Of a stretch of DNA of 64,000 nt, positions 33,153 to 41,622 are shown in pieces. The stretch is from contig JANXAF010000001.1 of NCBI GenBank assembly GCA_025062045.1, forward strand, positions 1 through 64,000. Reading direction: 5' to 3'. The stretch's first letter is position 1, and each line of letters begins with the position of its first letter. This stretch comes from Thermodesulfobacteriota bacterium. Lineage in GTDB: Bacteria; Desulfobacterota; Syntrophorhabdia; Syntrophorhabdales; JANXAF01. The notes under the pieces were generated by a model. That model was not told where the DNA came from and did no database searches. It saw nothing but the letters and a program-made list of their open reading frames with translations. Made by a program: the position numbers and the translations under genes.

Positions 33153-33905
33153 ATGAAGATAGTCTTCCACGAGAGGTTTACGGAAGTCTACTCAACCGAT
33201 CCCGCCTCCCAACCAGGAAGAATGGAAGCGATAATGAAAGAACTTACGGGTTTATTTGATGTCGTAGAACCTCAAATGGCAAGTTACAATGATTTATTGC
33301 TTGCCCACTCAAAATCGCATATAGAAAGGATAAAAAAAGACCATCACGTTTTCGAAATTGCTTCCCTTTCGGCTGGAGGCGCTATTCTCTGTGCAAAAAT
33401 TGCAAAAGAAGGCGAACCCTCTTTCGGGGTCATAAGACCCCCAGGCCACCACGCAGGCTATGATTCACATTGGGGTTTCTGCTATTTCAACAACATAGCC
33501 ATTGCCATAAAAAAACTCATGAGCTTAAAGGAGATAGAAAGCGCCTTGATAGTTGACTTTGACCTCCACTTTGGCGACGGCACGGCAAACATTTTTAAAA
33601 AGACAAAAGAGGTCACGTACTACCACGTTCCGGGTGGCGATAGAATAAACCAGTTAAAATCCTTAGAGCAATTTCTCGAAAAAGAAAAAACGTACAGTAT
33701 TCTTGCTGTCTCTGCCGGTTTTGATAGGGCAAAAAAGGATTGGGGCGGAACTTTGGAGATCGAAGATTATAGTCTCATAGGAGAGCTGCTCAAAAATGCA
33801 AGTGAGAGGATCTGTCGGGGTCTGAGATTTGCTGTCTTAGAAGGCGGTTACAATCACTCTGTTCTTGGCAAGAACGTGCTCTCCTTTATTGAGGGTTTTA
33901 AGTAG
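33153..33905 (+). CDS. Histone deacetylase-like amidohydrolase
   Basis: 250 residues from ATG 33153, which has GGGGGTG just upstream; an ATG at 33132 has no site. The arginase/deacetylase fold has GVIRPPGHHAGYDSH (tandem His), VDFDLHFGDGTANIF (zinc ligands), SAGFDRAKKDWGG (third ligand) and LEGGYN (catalytic Tyr). Bacterial members remove acetyl from polyamines or acetoin-utilisation enzymes. It is about 50 residues shorter than typical, mainly between the DGT and SAGFD motifs, where the substrate rim lies. All catalytic residues are kept. Confidence 0.88.
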   Translation: MKIVFHERFTEVYSTDPASQPGRMEAIMKELTGLFDVVEPQMASYNDLLLAHSKSHIERIKKDHHVFEIASLSAGGAILCAKIAKEGEPSFGVIRPPGHHAGYDSHWGFCYFNNIAIAIKKLMSLKEIESALIVDFDLHFGDGTANIFKKTKEVTYYHVPGGDRINQLKSLEQFLEKEKTYSILAVSAGFDRAKKDWGGTLEIEDYSLIGELLKNASERICRGLRFAVLEGGYNHSVLGKNVLSFIEGFK

Positions 33906-34758
33906 TCAAAAGATGGCTTCCGTCACAGGACGCGGAGCTTTTTAGGTCAAAAAATCCCTCCCTGCATGTTGAAAAACTAATACCGTATGTGTCACATGCA
34001 ATCTTCACCCTCTCCATTATGCTTCGCCTTCTTTTCTCGTCAAGGTATAAGCTGTTTCTCATTCTTTTTCCATTCTCCAAATAATCTCTAACAAACCTAT
34101 CTCTCAGCTTAGGAAAAGCTTCTGTGAGTTTTGCGAAACTTCTTTTTCGTGCCTTGTAAGTACTACTCGTTATATGGGATGCACCCCTTCTTTTTACCTC
34201 TTTGACAATAGTTTCTATTTCGTTTTCGTTGAGGTACGGGATAATAGGATCGATTCTTACTCCACAGCGGATTCCATTTTTAGTCAACGTCTCAAGAGCA
34301 TCCAGTCTGGAGGATGGATCTGGAGCGGATGGTTCGAGTTTTTTCCCGAGTTTTTCATCGAGTGTGGTTATTGTTATCATCACAGCGCAACCTATCCTTT
34401 TTAGGATGTCCAAGTCCCTCAAGACCAAGTCACTTTTTGTTGTGATTAATATTTTTACGGGAAAATGTGCCGCAAACTCTAGGAAATTTCTGAAATCACG
34501 GAACTTTTCCTCCATAGGTTGGTAAGGATCTGACGAGTTTGAGACAGAGATGATACTAAAAGGGTTTATGGATTTCATGTCAATTTCCACCATTCTCATC
34601 AGATCTTTTTTTCTCCTCGGTTCTTCGAATCTTGGAACGTAGTCCACATAGCAGTAAATACACCCATGCCCGCAGCCAGTATAAGGGCAAAAAGAGTATT
34701 TATCTGGACATGTACACAAAGGCGACATCCAGGGATCGAATTTTCTTATCACTTTCAT
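33898..34758 (-). CDS. SPL-like radical SAM protein
   Basis: 286 residues. The cluster motif CGHGCIYCYVDYVP (Cys-x3-Cys-x2-Cys) is preceded by CTCPDKYSFCPYTG, giving extra cysteines. ISVSNSSDPYQPMEEKF and VMITITTLDEKLGKKLEPSAP are typical of the Rv2578c/spore photoproduct lyase-like radical SAM group; SPL itself is not implied. The reaction is unknown. Convergent with the deacetylase gene (8-base overlap) and divergent from the MFS gene. Confidence 0.82.
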   Translation of the reverse strand: MKVIRKFDPWMSPLCTCPDKYSFCPYTGCGHGCIYCYVDYVPRFEEPRRKKDLMRMVEIDMKSINPFSIISVSNSSDPYQPMEEKFRDFRNFLEFAAHFPVKILITTKSDLVLRDLDILKRIGCAVMITITTLDEKLGKKLEPSAPDPSSRLDALETLTKNGIRCGVRIDPIIPYLNENEIETIVKEVKRRGASHITSSTYKARKRSFAKLTEAFPKLRDRFVRDYLENGKRMRNSLYLDEKRRRSIMERVKIACDTYGISFSTCREGFFDLKSSASCDGSHLLTT

Positions 34759-34809
34759 CTTTTTTTAGCCGTTTTAGCTTACAACTTGAATCTTTCTTTT
34801 TCAAAATCC

Positions 34810-34837
34810 TTGACACCTAAATCTTCCCTCGGATAAT
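34810..34837 (+). promoter_or_regulatory. Promoter of the Fsr-like MFS gene
   Basis: Perfect TTGACA, a 16-base spacer and GATAAT. The start at about 34844 is four bases before the ATG, again almost leaderless. Confidence 0.55.
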
Positions 34838-34847
34838 CTTAGTCCAG

Positions 34848-36002
34848 ATGAAAAAGAAAGAGCTTCTGCTTCTTAGCCTTTCACATTTCGCAACGGATGT
34901 GAATCAAGGTGCCCTTCCCGCGATCCTTCCCTTTTTCAGAGATGCTCTCAACCTTTCTTATACACTTGCTGGCACTGTGGTACTTTTTTCCAACCTTTCC
35001 TCCTCTATAATTCAGCCCCTATTCGGATACATATCGGATAGAAAATCTATAAGATGGATACTGCCTTTATCCCCTTCCATTGCGGGAGCCGGTCTCGCTC
35101 TAAGTGGGTATGCTCCCAATTATTTTTTGCTTATACTTTGTGTTGTGATAAGCGGGATAGGGGTTGCCCTCTTTCACCCCGAAGGGTTTAAAGTTGCTCA
35201 CTCTTTTACAGGAGAAAAAAAAGCAACAGGTGTCTCCATCTTTGCCTTCGGTGGAAGTCTTGGATTGGCACTAGGTCCCATAATCGCCATATTTTTTTGC
35301 ACACATTTTGGACTTAAGGGGACCCCTTTTATCATGTTTCCTGCTGTACTTGTCTCTTTTCTTATCTTTCTCTCTCTAGACTCTCTAAGACTGCCTGAAA
35401 GACAGATAACGAAGAGAAAAGAGGAGAAGGAAAAGGACGTGAAGGAGGACAAATTCTCCTTCTCAATTCTTGCTTTTGTTTCAACGATTAGAGCTTGTAC
35501 GCAATTCGGGATGGCCACCTACATCCCTTTTTACTACATAAATTACCTAAGGGGTAATCCTCTTTACGCTGGAAAACTCTCTACAACTTTTCTTTTGTCT
35601 GGTGCGATCGGAACCTTAATTGGAGGAGTACTTGCCGATAAGATAGGCCATAAGAGGTTTCTCCTTTTGACCCTTATCATATCTTCGGTACTTTTAAATC
35701 TTTTCTTTGAAACGAGCGGGTTTTCGACTTTTATCCTCCTTGCCGTATCCGGAATGGTCCTTATATCCTCATTCGGGACTACAACTGCAATGGGCCAGAT
35801 TCTGCTTCCACGTCATCTTGGTATGGCATCAGGAATTATGGTGGGCCTCACGATAAGTGCCGGCGGACTCGGTCTTACCCTTCTCGGGGTACTTGCTGAC
35901 AGATGGGGTGTTCCGTTTACCATTCGTGTAATAGCTCTGCTTCCACTTTTGGGCTTCCTTTTAGGTCTACTCATTAAGTACCCACCAAAGTCAAAAAATT
36001 GA
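34848..36002 (+). CDS. MFS exporter, fosmidomycin-resistance (Fsr) type
   Basis: 384 residues with 12 hydrophobic segments. LSHFATDVNQGALPAILPFF at the N-terminus is the Fsr hallmark, followed by GYISDRKSIRW (loop 2-3 motif), GVALFHPEGFKVAHSF and, in the second half, GVLADKIGHKRF. Fsr exports fosmidomycin-like antibiotics in E. coli; the natural substrate is unclear. The central loop is rich in Lys and Glu. No clear ribosome site; the leader is predicted to be only a few bases. Confidence 0.85.
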   Translation: MKKKELLLLSLSHFATDVNQGALPAILPFFRDALNLSYTLAGTVVLFSNLSSSIIQPLFGYISDRKSIRWILPLSPSIAGAGLALSGYAPNYFLLILCVVISGIGVALFHPEGFKVAHSFTGEKKATGVSIFAFGGSLGLALGPIIAIFFCTHFGLKGTPFIMFPAVLVSFLIFLSLDSLRLPERQITKRKEEKEKDVKEDKFSFSILAFVSTIRACTQFGMATYIPFYYINYLRGNPLYAGKLSTTFLLSGAIGTLIGGVLADKIGHKRFLLLTLIISSVLLNLFFETSGFSTFILLAVSGMVLISSFGTTTAMGQILLPRHLGMASGIMVGLTISAGGLGLTLLGVLADRWGVPFTIRVIALLPLLGFLLGLLIKYPPKSKN

Positions 36003-36043
36003 GAGTAAGACTTGCGTATTAGTAGTCACCAAAAGATCCTAGG

Positions 36044-36072
36044 TTGAAAAGGAAAAATAAAAGATATAAAAT
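36044..36072 (+). promoter_or_regulatory. Promoter of the moaD-like/iscU/iscS-like cluster
   Basis: TTGAAA, a 17-base spacer and TAAAAT; TATAAA at a 15-base spacer overlaps it. Start near 36079, five bases before the ATG at 36084, giving a very short leader. Confidence 0.45.
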
Positions 36073-36083
36073 TAGCTCGTTCT

Positions 36084-36377
36084 ATGAAGGTCAAAGTGAC
36101 ATTAAGCACGAATCTCGTACCTTCCGGATCTTCTTCGATTCCAAAAGAGATCGAGCTTCCAGGTGATAAAAATACTCTCCTTTCACTTCTTAAGATTCTA
36201 AACGAAAAGTTTCCTCACCTAAAGCTTATTGAGGACGAACATATGGGAGAAGACCTAAGGTACGTGTACCTAAACGGTGTTAGCCATTTTGAGCTTCCTT
36301 TGGGCTTGAAGACGCCTATCAGTGACTCAGACAAAGTACATGTGGAGATCTTCATGGAGCCACTTGCAGGAGGTTAA
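36084..36377 (+). CDS. MoaD/ThiS-family ubiquitin-like sulfur carrier
   Basis: 97 residues of beta-grasp type ending in EIFMEPLAGG. The C-terminal Gly-Gly is what is adenylated and thiocarboxylated in MoaD, ThiS and CysO. KEIELPGDKNTLLSLLKIL is the helix region. Family members carry sulfur for molybdopterin, thiamin, cysteine or tungsten cofactor. Next to IscU and an IscS homologue, it suggests a sulfur-transfer role. Fourteen bases separate it from iscU. Confidence 0.85.
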   Translation: MKVKVTLSTNLVPSGSSSIPKEIELPGDKNTLLSLLKILNEKFPHLKLIEDEHMGEDLRYVYLNGVSHFELPLGLKTPISDSDKVHVEIFMEPLAGG

Positions 36378-36391
36378 AAAAGGAGGAAAAG

Positions 36392-36901
36392 ATGGAGTAC
36401 ACTGAAAAAGTCCTCGACCATTTCAAAAATCCCAGAAATGTAGGTGTCATTGAAGATGCTGATGGAGTGGGTGAGGTTGGAAACCCTATCTGCGGGGATA
36501 TGATGAAGATTACGATAAAAGTTGAGGAAGAAAGGATAAAGGACATAAAATTCGTTACCTTTGGATGTGGTGCGGCAATTGCGGTATCCAGTATGGTTAC
36601 GGAGATGGCAAAGGGTAAAACTCTGGAAGAGGCTTTAAAAATCACAAATACAGAGGTAGCAGAAGCTTTAGGAGGACTTCCCAAGAATAAGCTTCACTGC
36701 TCAAATCTGGGAGCCGATGCGCTAAAAAAAGCGATAATGGACTACTACGAGAGAAAAACTGGGAAAAAGAAACAAAAGACCGAACCTTCCCATACAGAAT
36801 ACATAGGGGAAAGGGAAGGAACCTGTGTCTGTCCATATTGCGAAGAAAAGTTACCGAAAGATGTGCCTTTCTGTACTAAATGTGGAAGATTAATTAGTTA
36901 A
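36392..36901 (+). CDS. iscU: IscU/NifU-type Fe-S scaffold with C-terminal zinc ribbon
   Basis: 169 residues. The scaffold domain (1-125) keeps the three cluster cysteines and Asp: NPICGDMM, FGCGAAIAVSS and KLHCSNLGADAL. A charged linker (KKKQKTEPSHTEY) leads to a C-terminal zinc ribbon with CPYCEEKL and CTKCGRL (two CxxC). Standard IscU is about 128 residues and lacks the ribbon, while NifU has other added domains. It builds [2Fe-2S]/[4Fe-4S] clusters for transfer. AAAGGAGG precedes the ATG by 7-8 bases. Followed by the IscS homologue. Confidence 0.92.
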   Translation: MEYTEKVLDHFKNPRNVGVIEDADGVGEVGNPICGDMMKITIKVEEERIKDIKFVTFGCGAAIAVSSMVTEMAKGKTLEEALKITNTEVAEALGGLPKNKLHCSNLGADALKKAIMDYYERKTGKKKQKTEPSHTEYIGEREGTCVCPYCEEKLPKDVPFCTKCGRLIS

Positions 36902-36932
36902 CTTCCTATAGAATCCAAAAAAAGGAGAGACG

Positions 36933-38099
36933 ATGAACGTAATTTACCTCGACCACATATCTGCAAACCCGCTTCATCCAGAAGTAAAAAAAGCCATGAT
37001 CGAATACATCGAAACCGATGGGTTCGGCAACCCCCAAGGTCAACATAAAATAGGAGATAGGGCAAATGAGATTTTGGAGGCTCAAAGAGAAAAAGTTGCG
37101 GCTCTTATAGGAGCAAAACCAGAAGAGATAGTCTTCACTTCAGGCGGGACAGAGTCCACGAATCACGCGATAAAAGGTGTTGCCTTTGCTCTCCAGAAAA
37201 AAGGTAAACACATAATAACTTCCAATATTGAACACCAAGCCGTTTCTAGGCCATTGAGAGTTCTCATGAAGATGGGCTTCCACGTAACATCCGTAAGTGT
37301 TGATAGATATGGACTTGTAGATCCTGAAGATGTTAAAAAGGCCATAAGAAGCGACACGATTCTTATAACGATCATGCACGCCAATAACGAAATAGGAACC
37401 ATAGAACCTATAGCAGAGATAGGAAAAATAGCGAAAGAGCGGGGAATAGTTTTCCACACTGATGCCGTAGCCTCCTGCGGGAATATTCCAGTTAACGTGG
37501 ACGAACTGAACGTGGACCTTCTGAGTCTCTCTGCTAACCAGTTCTATGGGCCATCAGGAGTAGGTGCCCTCTACATAAGGCAAAAGACTCCGATCGTTCC
37601 AATTCTAGATGGGGGTATACAGGAAGGTGGAAGAAGGGCCGGAACGCACAACATGATTGGGATAGTTGGACTAGGGAAAGCTGCAGAACTAGCAATGATT
37701 GAGATGCCCCAAAGGATGGAAAAGTTGAAGTTTCTAAAGAAAGAGATGATAAAGAGGGTACTGGAGATAGAAGATGTGACAATAAACGGTCATCCAGAAC
37801 AGAGTCTTCCAGGGCTTCTTTCCTGTTCGTTCGATTATATAGAAGGAGAGTCCCTGATGCTTTTACTCGATGAGGCGGGAATATGTGTCTCAACGAGATC
37901 AGCCTGTGCCTCAGGTTCGCTTAGAGCATCCCATGTTTTAACAGCGATAGGACTCGACTATGTAAGGGCGCAGGGGACAATCATATTTTCCTTCGGGAGA
38001 GATAATACGATTGAGGATATAGAACGGACATTCGAGGCCTTGAAGAAGTCGGTTAACTTTTTAAGAGAGATGTCACCCCTTTATAAACGTAAGAAGTAG
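36933..38099 (+). CDS. IscS/NifS-family cysteine desulfurase homologue lacking the PLP lysine
   Basis: 388 residues, full length for class I desulfurases. Fold type I PLP segments: YLDHISANPLHPEV, VFTSGGTESTNHAIKG, the PLP-stacking His101 in SNIEHQAV, ANNEIGTIEPI, Asp177 in FHTDAVASCG, and the sulfur-accepting Cys325 in STRSACASGSLRASH. The Schiff-base site reads SANQFYGPSGVGALY: Gln203 replaces the Lys of the usual SAHKFYGPKG, and the neighbouring His is Asn. The Gln that normally follows the PLP Asp is Ala180. The reading frame is intact and the persulfide loop is kept, so this looks like a functional protein with altered chemistry. It resembles Archaeoglobus IscS, reported to lack this Lys. 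Probable partner of the adjacent IscU. Confidence 0.9.
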   Translation: MNVIYLDHISANPLHPEVKKAMIEYIETDGFGNPQGQHKIGDRANEILEAQREKVAALIGAKPEEIVFTSGGTESTNHAIKGVAFALQKKGKHIITSNIEHQAVSRPLRVLMKMGFHVTSVSVDRYGLVDPEDVKKAIRSDTILITIMHANNEIGTIEPIAEIGKIAKERGIVFHTDAVASCGNIPVNVDELNVDLLSLSANQFYGPSGVGALYIRQKTPIVPILDGGIQEGGRRAGTHNMIGIVGLGKAAELAMIEMPQRMEKLKFLKKEMIKRVLEIEDVTINGHPEQSLPGLLSCSFDYIEGESLMLLLDEAGICVSTRSACASGSLRASHVLTAIGLDYVRAQGTIIFSFGRDNTIEDIERTFEALKKSVNFLREMSPLYKRKK

Positions 38100-38103
38100 T
38101 ACC

Positions 38104-38565
38104 TTACTCGATCTCCAAAACCTCGTAAATCTTTTCTCCCCCTGGCGCAGAGAATCGTACTTCTTCTCCTACTCGCCTTCCAAGTAGTGCTTTACCCAAA
38201 GGAGACGTGACAGATATTCTTCCCGATTTAACGTCCGATTCAAAGGGACCTACTAGCTGATAGATAACTATGTCCCCTGTATCAACGTTCTTCAATTTCA
38301 CCTTCGATCCGAAAGCACATTCCGAGCTATTCGAGTTGGGCTCCATTACGGTCGATTTTTCTAGCATCTCCTCTATTTCCGCTATCTTTTTCTGGAGTAA
38401 CTGATACTCTTCCTTTGCCGCATCGTACTCCGCATTCTCAGAAAGATCGCCATGGGCCCTTGCCTCTTCTATTGCTTTTAGAATTTCTGGCCTTTTTTTC
38501 GAGATGAGATAGTCCCTTTCTCTTTTTAACTTTTCGTAACCTTCTTTTGTTATAGGAATCTTCAT
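38104..38565 (-). CDS. greA: Transcription elongation factor GreA
   Basis: 153 residues from ATG 38565, which follows GAGGGGG; an upstream in-frame ATG at 38631 lies inside the promoter. Coiled-coil N-terminus (ITKEGYEKLKRERDYLISKK, ARAHGDLSENAEYDAAKEEY with the acidic tip) and FKBP-like C-terminal domain (SPLGKALLGRRVGEEVRF). It rescues backtracked RNA polymerase. Convergent with the IscS-like gene, four bases apart. Confidence 0.95.
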   Translation of the reverse strand: MKIPITKEGYEKLKRERDYLISKKRPEILKAIEEARAHGDLSENAEYDAAKEEYQLLQKKIAEIEEMLEKSTVMEPNSNSSECAFGSKVKLKNVDTGDIVIYQLVGPFESDVKSGRISVTSPLGKALLGRRVGEEVRFSAPGGEKIYEVLEIE

Positions 38566-38602
38566 ATCAGCCCCCTCTTGGAAAAAACAGGTATTGTGGT
38601 TT

Positions 38603-38631
38603 ATTATATTGAAAACTGCTTCTTTCCGCAA
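38603..38631 (-). promoter_or_regulatory. greA promoter
   Basis: TTGCGG, a 17-base spacer and perfect TATAAT on the minus strand. Start near 38596, leader about 30 bases. It excludes the longer greA reading frame. Confidence 0.6.
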
Positions 38632-38654
38632 ATGATAGTCAAAAATATGAGGAC

Positions 38655-38873
38655 ATGAAGTTCGAAGAGGGTATTAAAAGACTCGAAGAAATTGTTCGGT
38701 CATTGGAAGAGGGAAATCTAGGTTTAGATGAGGCATTAGAGCTCTTCAAGGAAGGGATTGCTCTCACAAATGAGCTTTCAAGACGCTTGGATGAGGCCGA
38801 AAAGAAAGTGGAGCTTATAGTCAAGAAGGAAAACGGAACAGTAGAAAAGGTCCCTTTTTTGGTAGAGGAATGA
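38655..38873 (+). CDS. xseB: Exodeoxyribonuclease VII small subunit
   Basis: 72 residues, typical XseB. KFEEGIKRLEEIVRSLEEGN, GLDEALELFKEGI and LDEAEKKVEL match the family. It pairs with XseA, which is not in the window. GAGG precedes the ATG. The stop overlaps the ispA start (ATGA), the usual xseB-ispA-dxs order. Confidence 0.95.
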   Translation: MKFEEGIKRLEEIVRSLEEGNLGLDEALELFKEGIALTNELSRRLDEAEKKVELIVKKENGTVEKVPFLVEE

Positions 38874-39757
38874 TGAATCTCCAATCCTACCTCAACGAGA
38901 AAAGGCTTCTTGTGGAGAATTGTCTGCGAGAAATATTCGTATCGTTAAAGGATGTTCCTGCTATATTAAAAGAGTCCATGGAGTATATGCTCTTTTCAGA
39001 AGGGAAGAAGATAAGGCCGATTCTAGCGATTGCCACATGCGAGTCCCTTGGCAAACCTATAGACAAACTCCTTCCGTTTGCCTGTGCGATAGAAATGATC
39101 CACACTTATTCTCTTATCCACGACGATCTTCCAAGCATAGATAACGACGACATAAGAAGGGGTAAACCTACTTGCCATAAGGTCTTTGGGGAAGCTGTGG
39201 CCATTCTTGCCGGAGATGCCCTTTTGACTGAGGCCTTCAGAATAATGAGTGACAACCGATTCACTGAGGATGTGAACCCTAAAACGGTAAAGAGGATAAT
39301 ATTCGAGATAGCTCAGGCAGCGGGTGCAGAAGGAATGGTGGGAGGACAGATCCTAGATGTTATGTACGATGGCCAAGAAGGATCTAAAAGCATAGTCGAC
39401 TATATCCACTGGCACAAGACTTGTGCCCTGATCAGAGCCTCTGTCAGGGTTGGGGCGATCATGGGAGGAGCAAAAAAGAAGGAACTAAAGGCCCTTACCC
39501 GCTATGGGGAGTGCGTAGGTTTAGCCTTCCAGATAGTTGATGACATTTTAGACTTTGAGGGAGACGAGGGGTTGGTTGGAAAAAGATTGAAAAAAGATAC
39601 AGCAAAGCAGACCTACGTTAAACACTACGGAATAACGACATCGAAGCTTAAAGTGGAAAAACTGATAGAAGAGGCTATAGAGTCTTTAAGCTTTATGGGA
39701 GAGAGAGGAAAAATACTCCGAGAGCTTGCATTTTACATAGGAAGAAGGACCTTTTAA
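38870..39757 (+). CDS. ispA: Polyprenyl (farnesyl/geranylgeranyl) diphosphate synthase
   Basis: 295 residues. First aspartate-rich motif in HTYSLIHDDLPSIDNDD, GKPTCHKVFGEA, second motif in AFQIVDDILDFEGDEG. Chain elongation of isoprenoid precursors made with Dxs next door. ATG 38870 overlaps xseB; a second ATG follows directly at 38873. Product length (FPP versus GGPP) is not certain. Confidence 0.93.
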   Translation: MMNLQSYLNEKRLLVENCLREIFVSLKDVPAILKESMEYMLFSEGKKIRPILAIATCESLGKPIDKLLPFACAIEMIHTYSLIHDDLPSIDNDDIRRGKPTCHKVFGEAVAILAGDALLTEAFRIMSDNRFTEDVNPKTVKRIIFEIAQAAGAEGMVGGQILDVMYDGQEGSKSIVDYIHWHKTCALIRASVRVGAIMGGAKKKELKALTRYGECVGLAFQIVDDILDFEGDEGLVGKRLKKDTAKQTYVKHYGITTSKLKVEKLIEEAIESLSFMGERGKILRELAFYIGRRTF

Positions 39758-41622
39758 TGTACCTCGAAAAAGTCGATTACCCGAGTGACTTAAAAAAACT
39801 GAGCCTTAACGACCTAAGTCATCTGTGCTCCGAAATTCGGGAACTTATCGTAAAAACAGTATCCCGCACAGGCGGCCACCTCTCTTCAAGCCTAGGTGTT
39901 GTTGAACTTACAGTCGCAATTCATTATGTCTTTGACGCTCCAAAGGATAAGATAATCTGGGATGTGGGACATCAGTGTTACGCACATAAGATTTTGACTG
40001 GCAGAAAGAATCTCTTTCACACACTGAGACAGGACGGCGGAATCAGCGGATTTCCATCAAGACAAGAAAGCGTTTTTGATACCTTCAACACAGGTCATGC
40101 CAGCAATTCCATATCTGTTGCAGTAGGTCTTGCGGAAGCAAAAAAAAAGCTAAACTCAGATGAAAAGATAATAGTCGTTATCGGCGACGGGGCTCTCTCC
40201 GGGGGTATGGCATTCGAAGCCCTAAACCACGCAGGACACGCAAAAAGCGACATACTAGTCATACTTAACGATAACGAGATGTCGATCTCCCGCAATATTG
40301 GTGCCCTTTCTTCTTACCTTAATCGAATAATGACGGGTGAGTTTGTATCAAAAGCGAGAGAAAGGGTAAAAACCATCCTTAAGAATATTCCCGCGTTCGG
40401 GAACAGAGTTTATAAAGTGGCACGGTATATGGAAGAGGTAGCAAAAGGCCTCGTCGTTCCTGGGATCTTTTTCGAAGAATTAGGATTCCAATATTTTGGA
40501 CCGACAGATGGACATAATCTCCACGTACTCGTTGAAACCTTAAGGAATTTAAAAAGGCTTAAAGGGCCCATTCTCCTCCATGTAGTGACAAAGAAGGGTA
40601 AGGGTTACGAGCATGCCGAAAAAGACCCGGAAAAATTTCACGGTGTCACGCCGTTCGATTTGCGTACAGGGGAAATAAAGAAGGAGGCACTTCCCACATA
40701 TACCGACATCTTTGGTTCAACTATTCTTAAGCTTGCGGAAATGGATGACAAAGTCATTGCCATAACTGCGGCGATGAGTCTTGGGACAGGGCTTTCCCGT
40801 TTTGCCAAGGTTTTTCCTGATAGGTTTTACGATATAGGGATAGCAGAAGAACATGCGGTAACATTCGCGGCAGGGCTTTCCCTTATGGGTTTTAAGCCGT
40901 ACGTGGCAATATATTCTACTTTCCTACAGAGGGCCTACGACCAGATTCTTATGGACGTATGTTTACAGAATATCCCTCTCTGTTTCTGTATCGATAGGGG
41001 AGGTATAGTTGGGCCAGACGGGCCAACCCATAATGGAGTCTTTGATCTATCTTATCTACGCCATATGCCGAATATGGTAGTTATGGCCCCAAAGGATGAA
41101 AATGAGCTCAAAAACATGCTCTTTTCAGCTTACTATTATGGAAGGCCTGTCGCGATTAGGTATCCAAGGGGTGAAGTTCTTGGTGTTCAAGTGGACGATG
41201 ATTTCAGTCTCGTTCCCTTCGCAACCTGGGAGATCCTAAAAGATGGAAAGGAAATCTTCATTTTGGCGTGTGGAAGAATGGTCTCTGAGGCTATGGGTGC
41301 GGCCGATAGACTTAAGGAATACGGGATAAGTTGTGGGGTTGTAAACGGAAGATTTGTGAAACCTATCGACTATGAGACGTTAAAAGAGGTTGCAAAAAGA
41401 GCAGAAAGACTGGTCACTCTCGAGGAAAACTCCCTAATAGGTGGTTTCGGTTCAGGAATACTTGAAGCTCTGACTGACATGGAAATTTTTATTCCGGTAA
41501 AGAGGATCGGTGTGCCAGATCAATTTTTGCCCCACGGAAGCCAAAAAACCCTAAGACAGAAGCTTGGATTAACGGAAGATAAGATAGCAGAAACCATAAG
41601 GGAGTGGCTAAGGAAAGACTAG
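39757..41622 (+). CDS. dxs: 1-deoxy-D-xylulose-5-phosphate synthase
   Basis: 621 residues. Thiamine-diphosphate enzyme at the entry of the MEP isoprenoid pathway. TGGHLSSSLGVVELTVA, WDVGHQCYAHKILTGR, VIGDGALSGGMAFEALNHAG, GPTDGHN, then IAEEHAVTFAAGLS, IDRGGIVGPDGPTHNG and the transketolase C domain. One-base overlap with ispA (TAATG) and 19 bases with tlyA. Confidence 0.97.
   Translation: MYLEKVDYPSDLKKLSLNDLSHLCSEIRELIVKTVSRTGGHLSSSLGVVELTVAIHYVFDAPKDKIIWDVGHQCYAHKILTGRKNLFHTLRQDGGISGFPSRQESVFDTFNTGHASNSISVAVGLAEAKKKLNSDEKIIVVIGDGALSGGMAFEALNHAGHAKSDILVILNDNEMSISRNIGALSSYLNRIMTGEFVSKARERVKTILKNIPAFGNRVYKVARYMEEVAKGLVVPGIFFEELGFQYFGPTDGHNLHVLVETLRNLKRLKGPILLHVVTKKGKGYEHAEKDPEKFHGVTPFDLRTGEIKKEALPTYTDIFGSTILKLAEMDDKVIAITAAMSLGTGLSRFAKVFPDRFYDIGIAEEHAVTFAAGLSLMGFKPYVAIYSTFLQRAYDQILMDVCLQNIPLCFCIDRGGIVGPDGPTHNGVFDLSYLRHMPNMVVMAPKDENELKNMLFSAYYYGRPVAIRYPRGEVLGVQVDDDFSLVPFATWEILKDGKEIFILACGRMVSEAMGAADRLKEYGISCGVVNGRFVKPIDYETLKEVAKRAERLVTLEENSLIGGFGSGILEALTDMEIFIPVKRIGVPDQFLPHGSQKTLRQKLGLTEDKIAETIREWLRKD

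Noticed and set aside
38566-38631. Longer greA reading frame starting at 38631
   Set aside because: It would begin inside the -35 box of a strong promoter; ATG 38565 has GAGGGGG and the GreA start MKIP.
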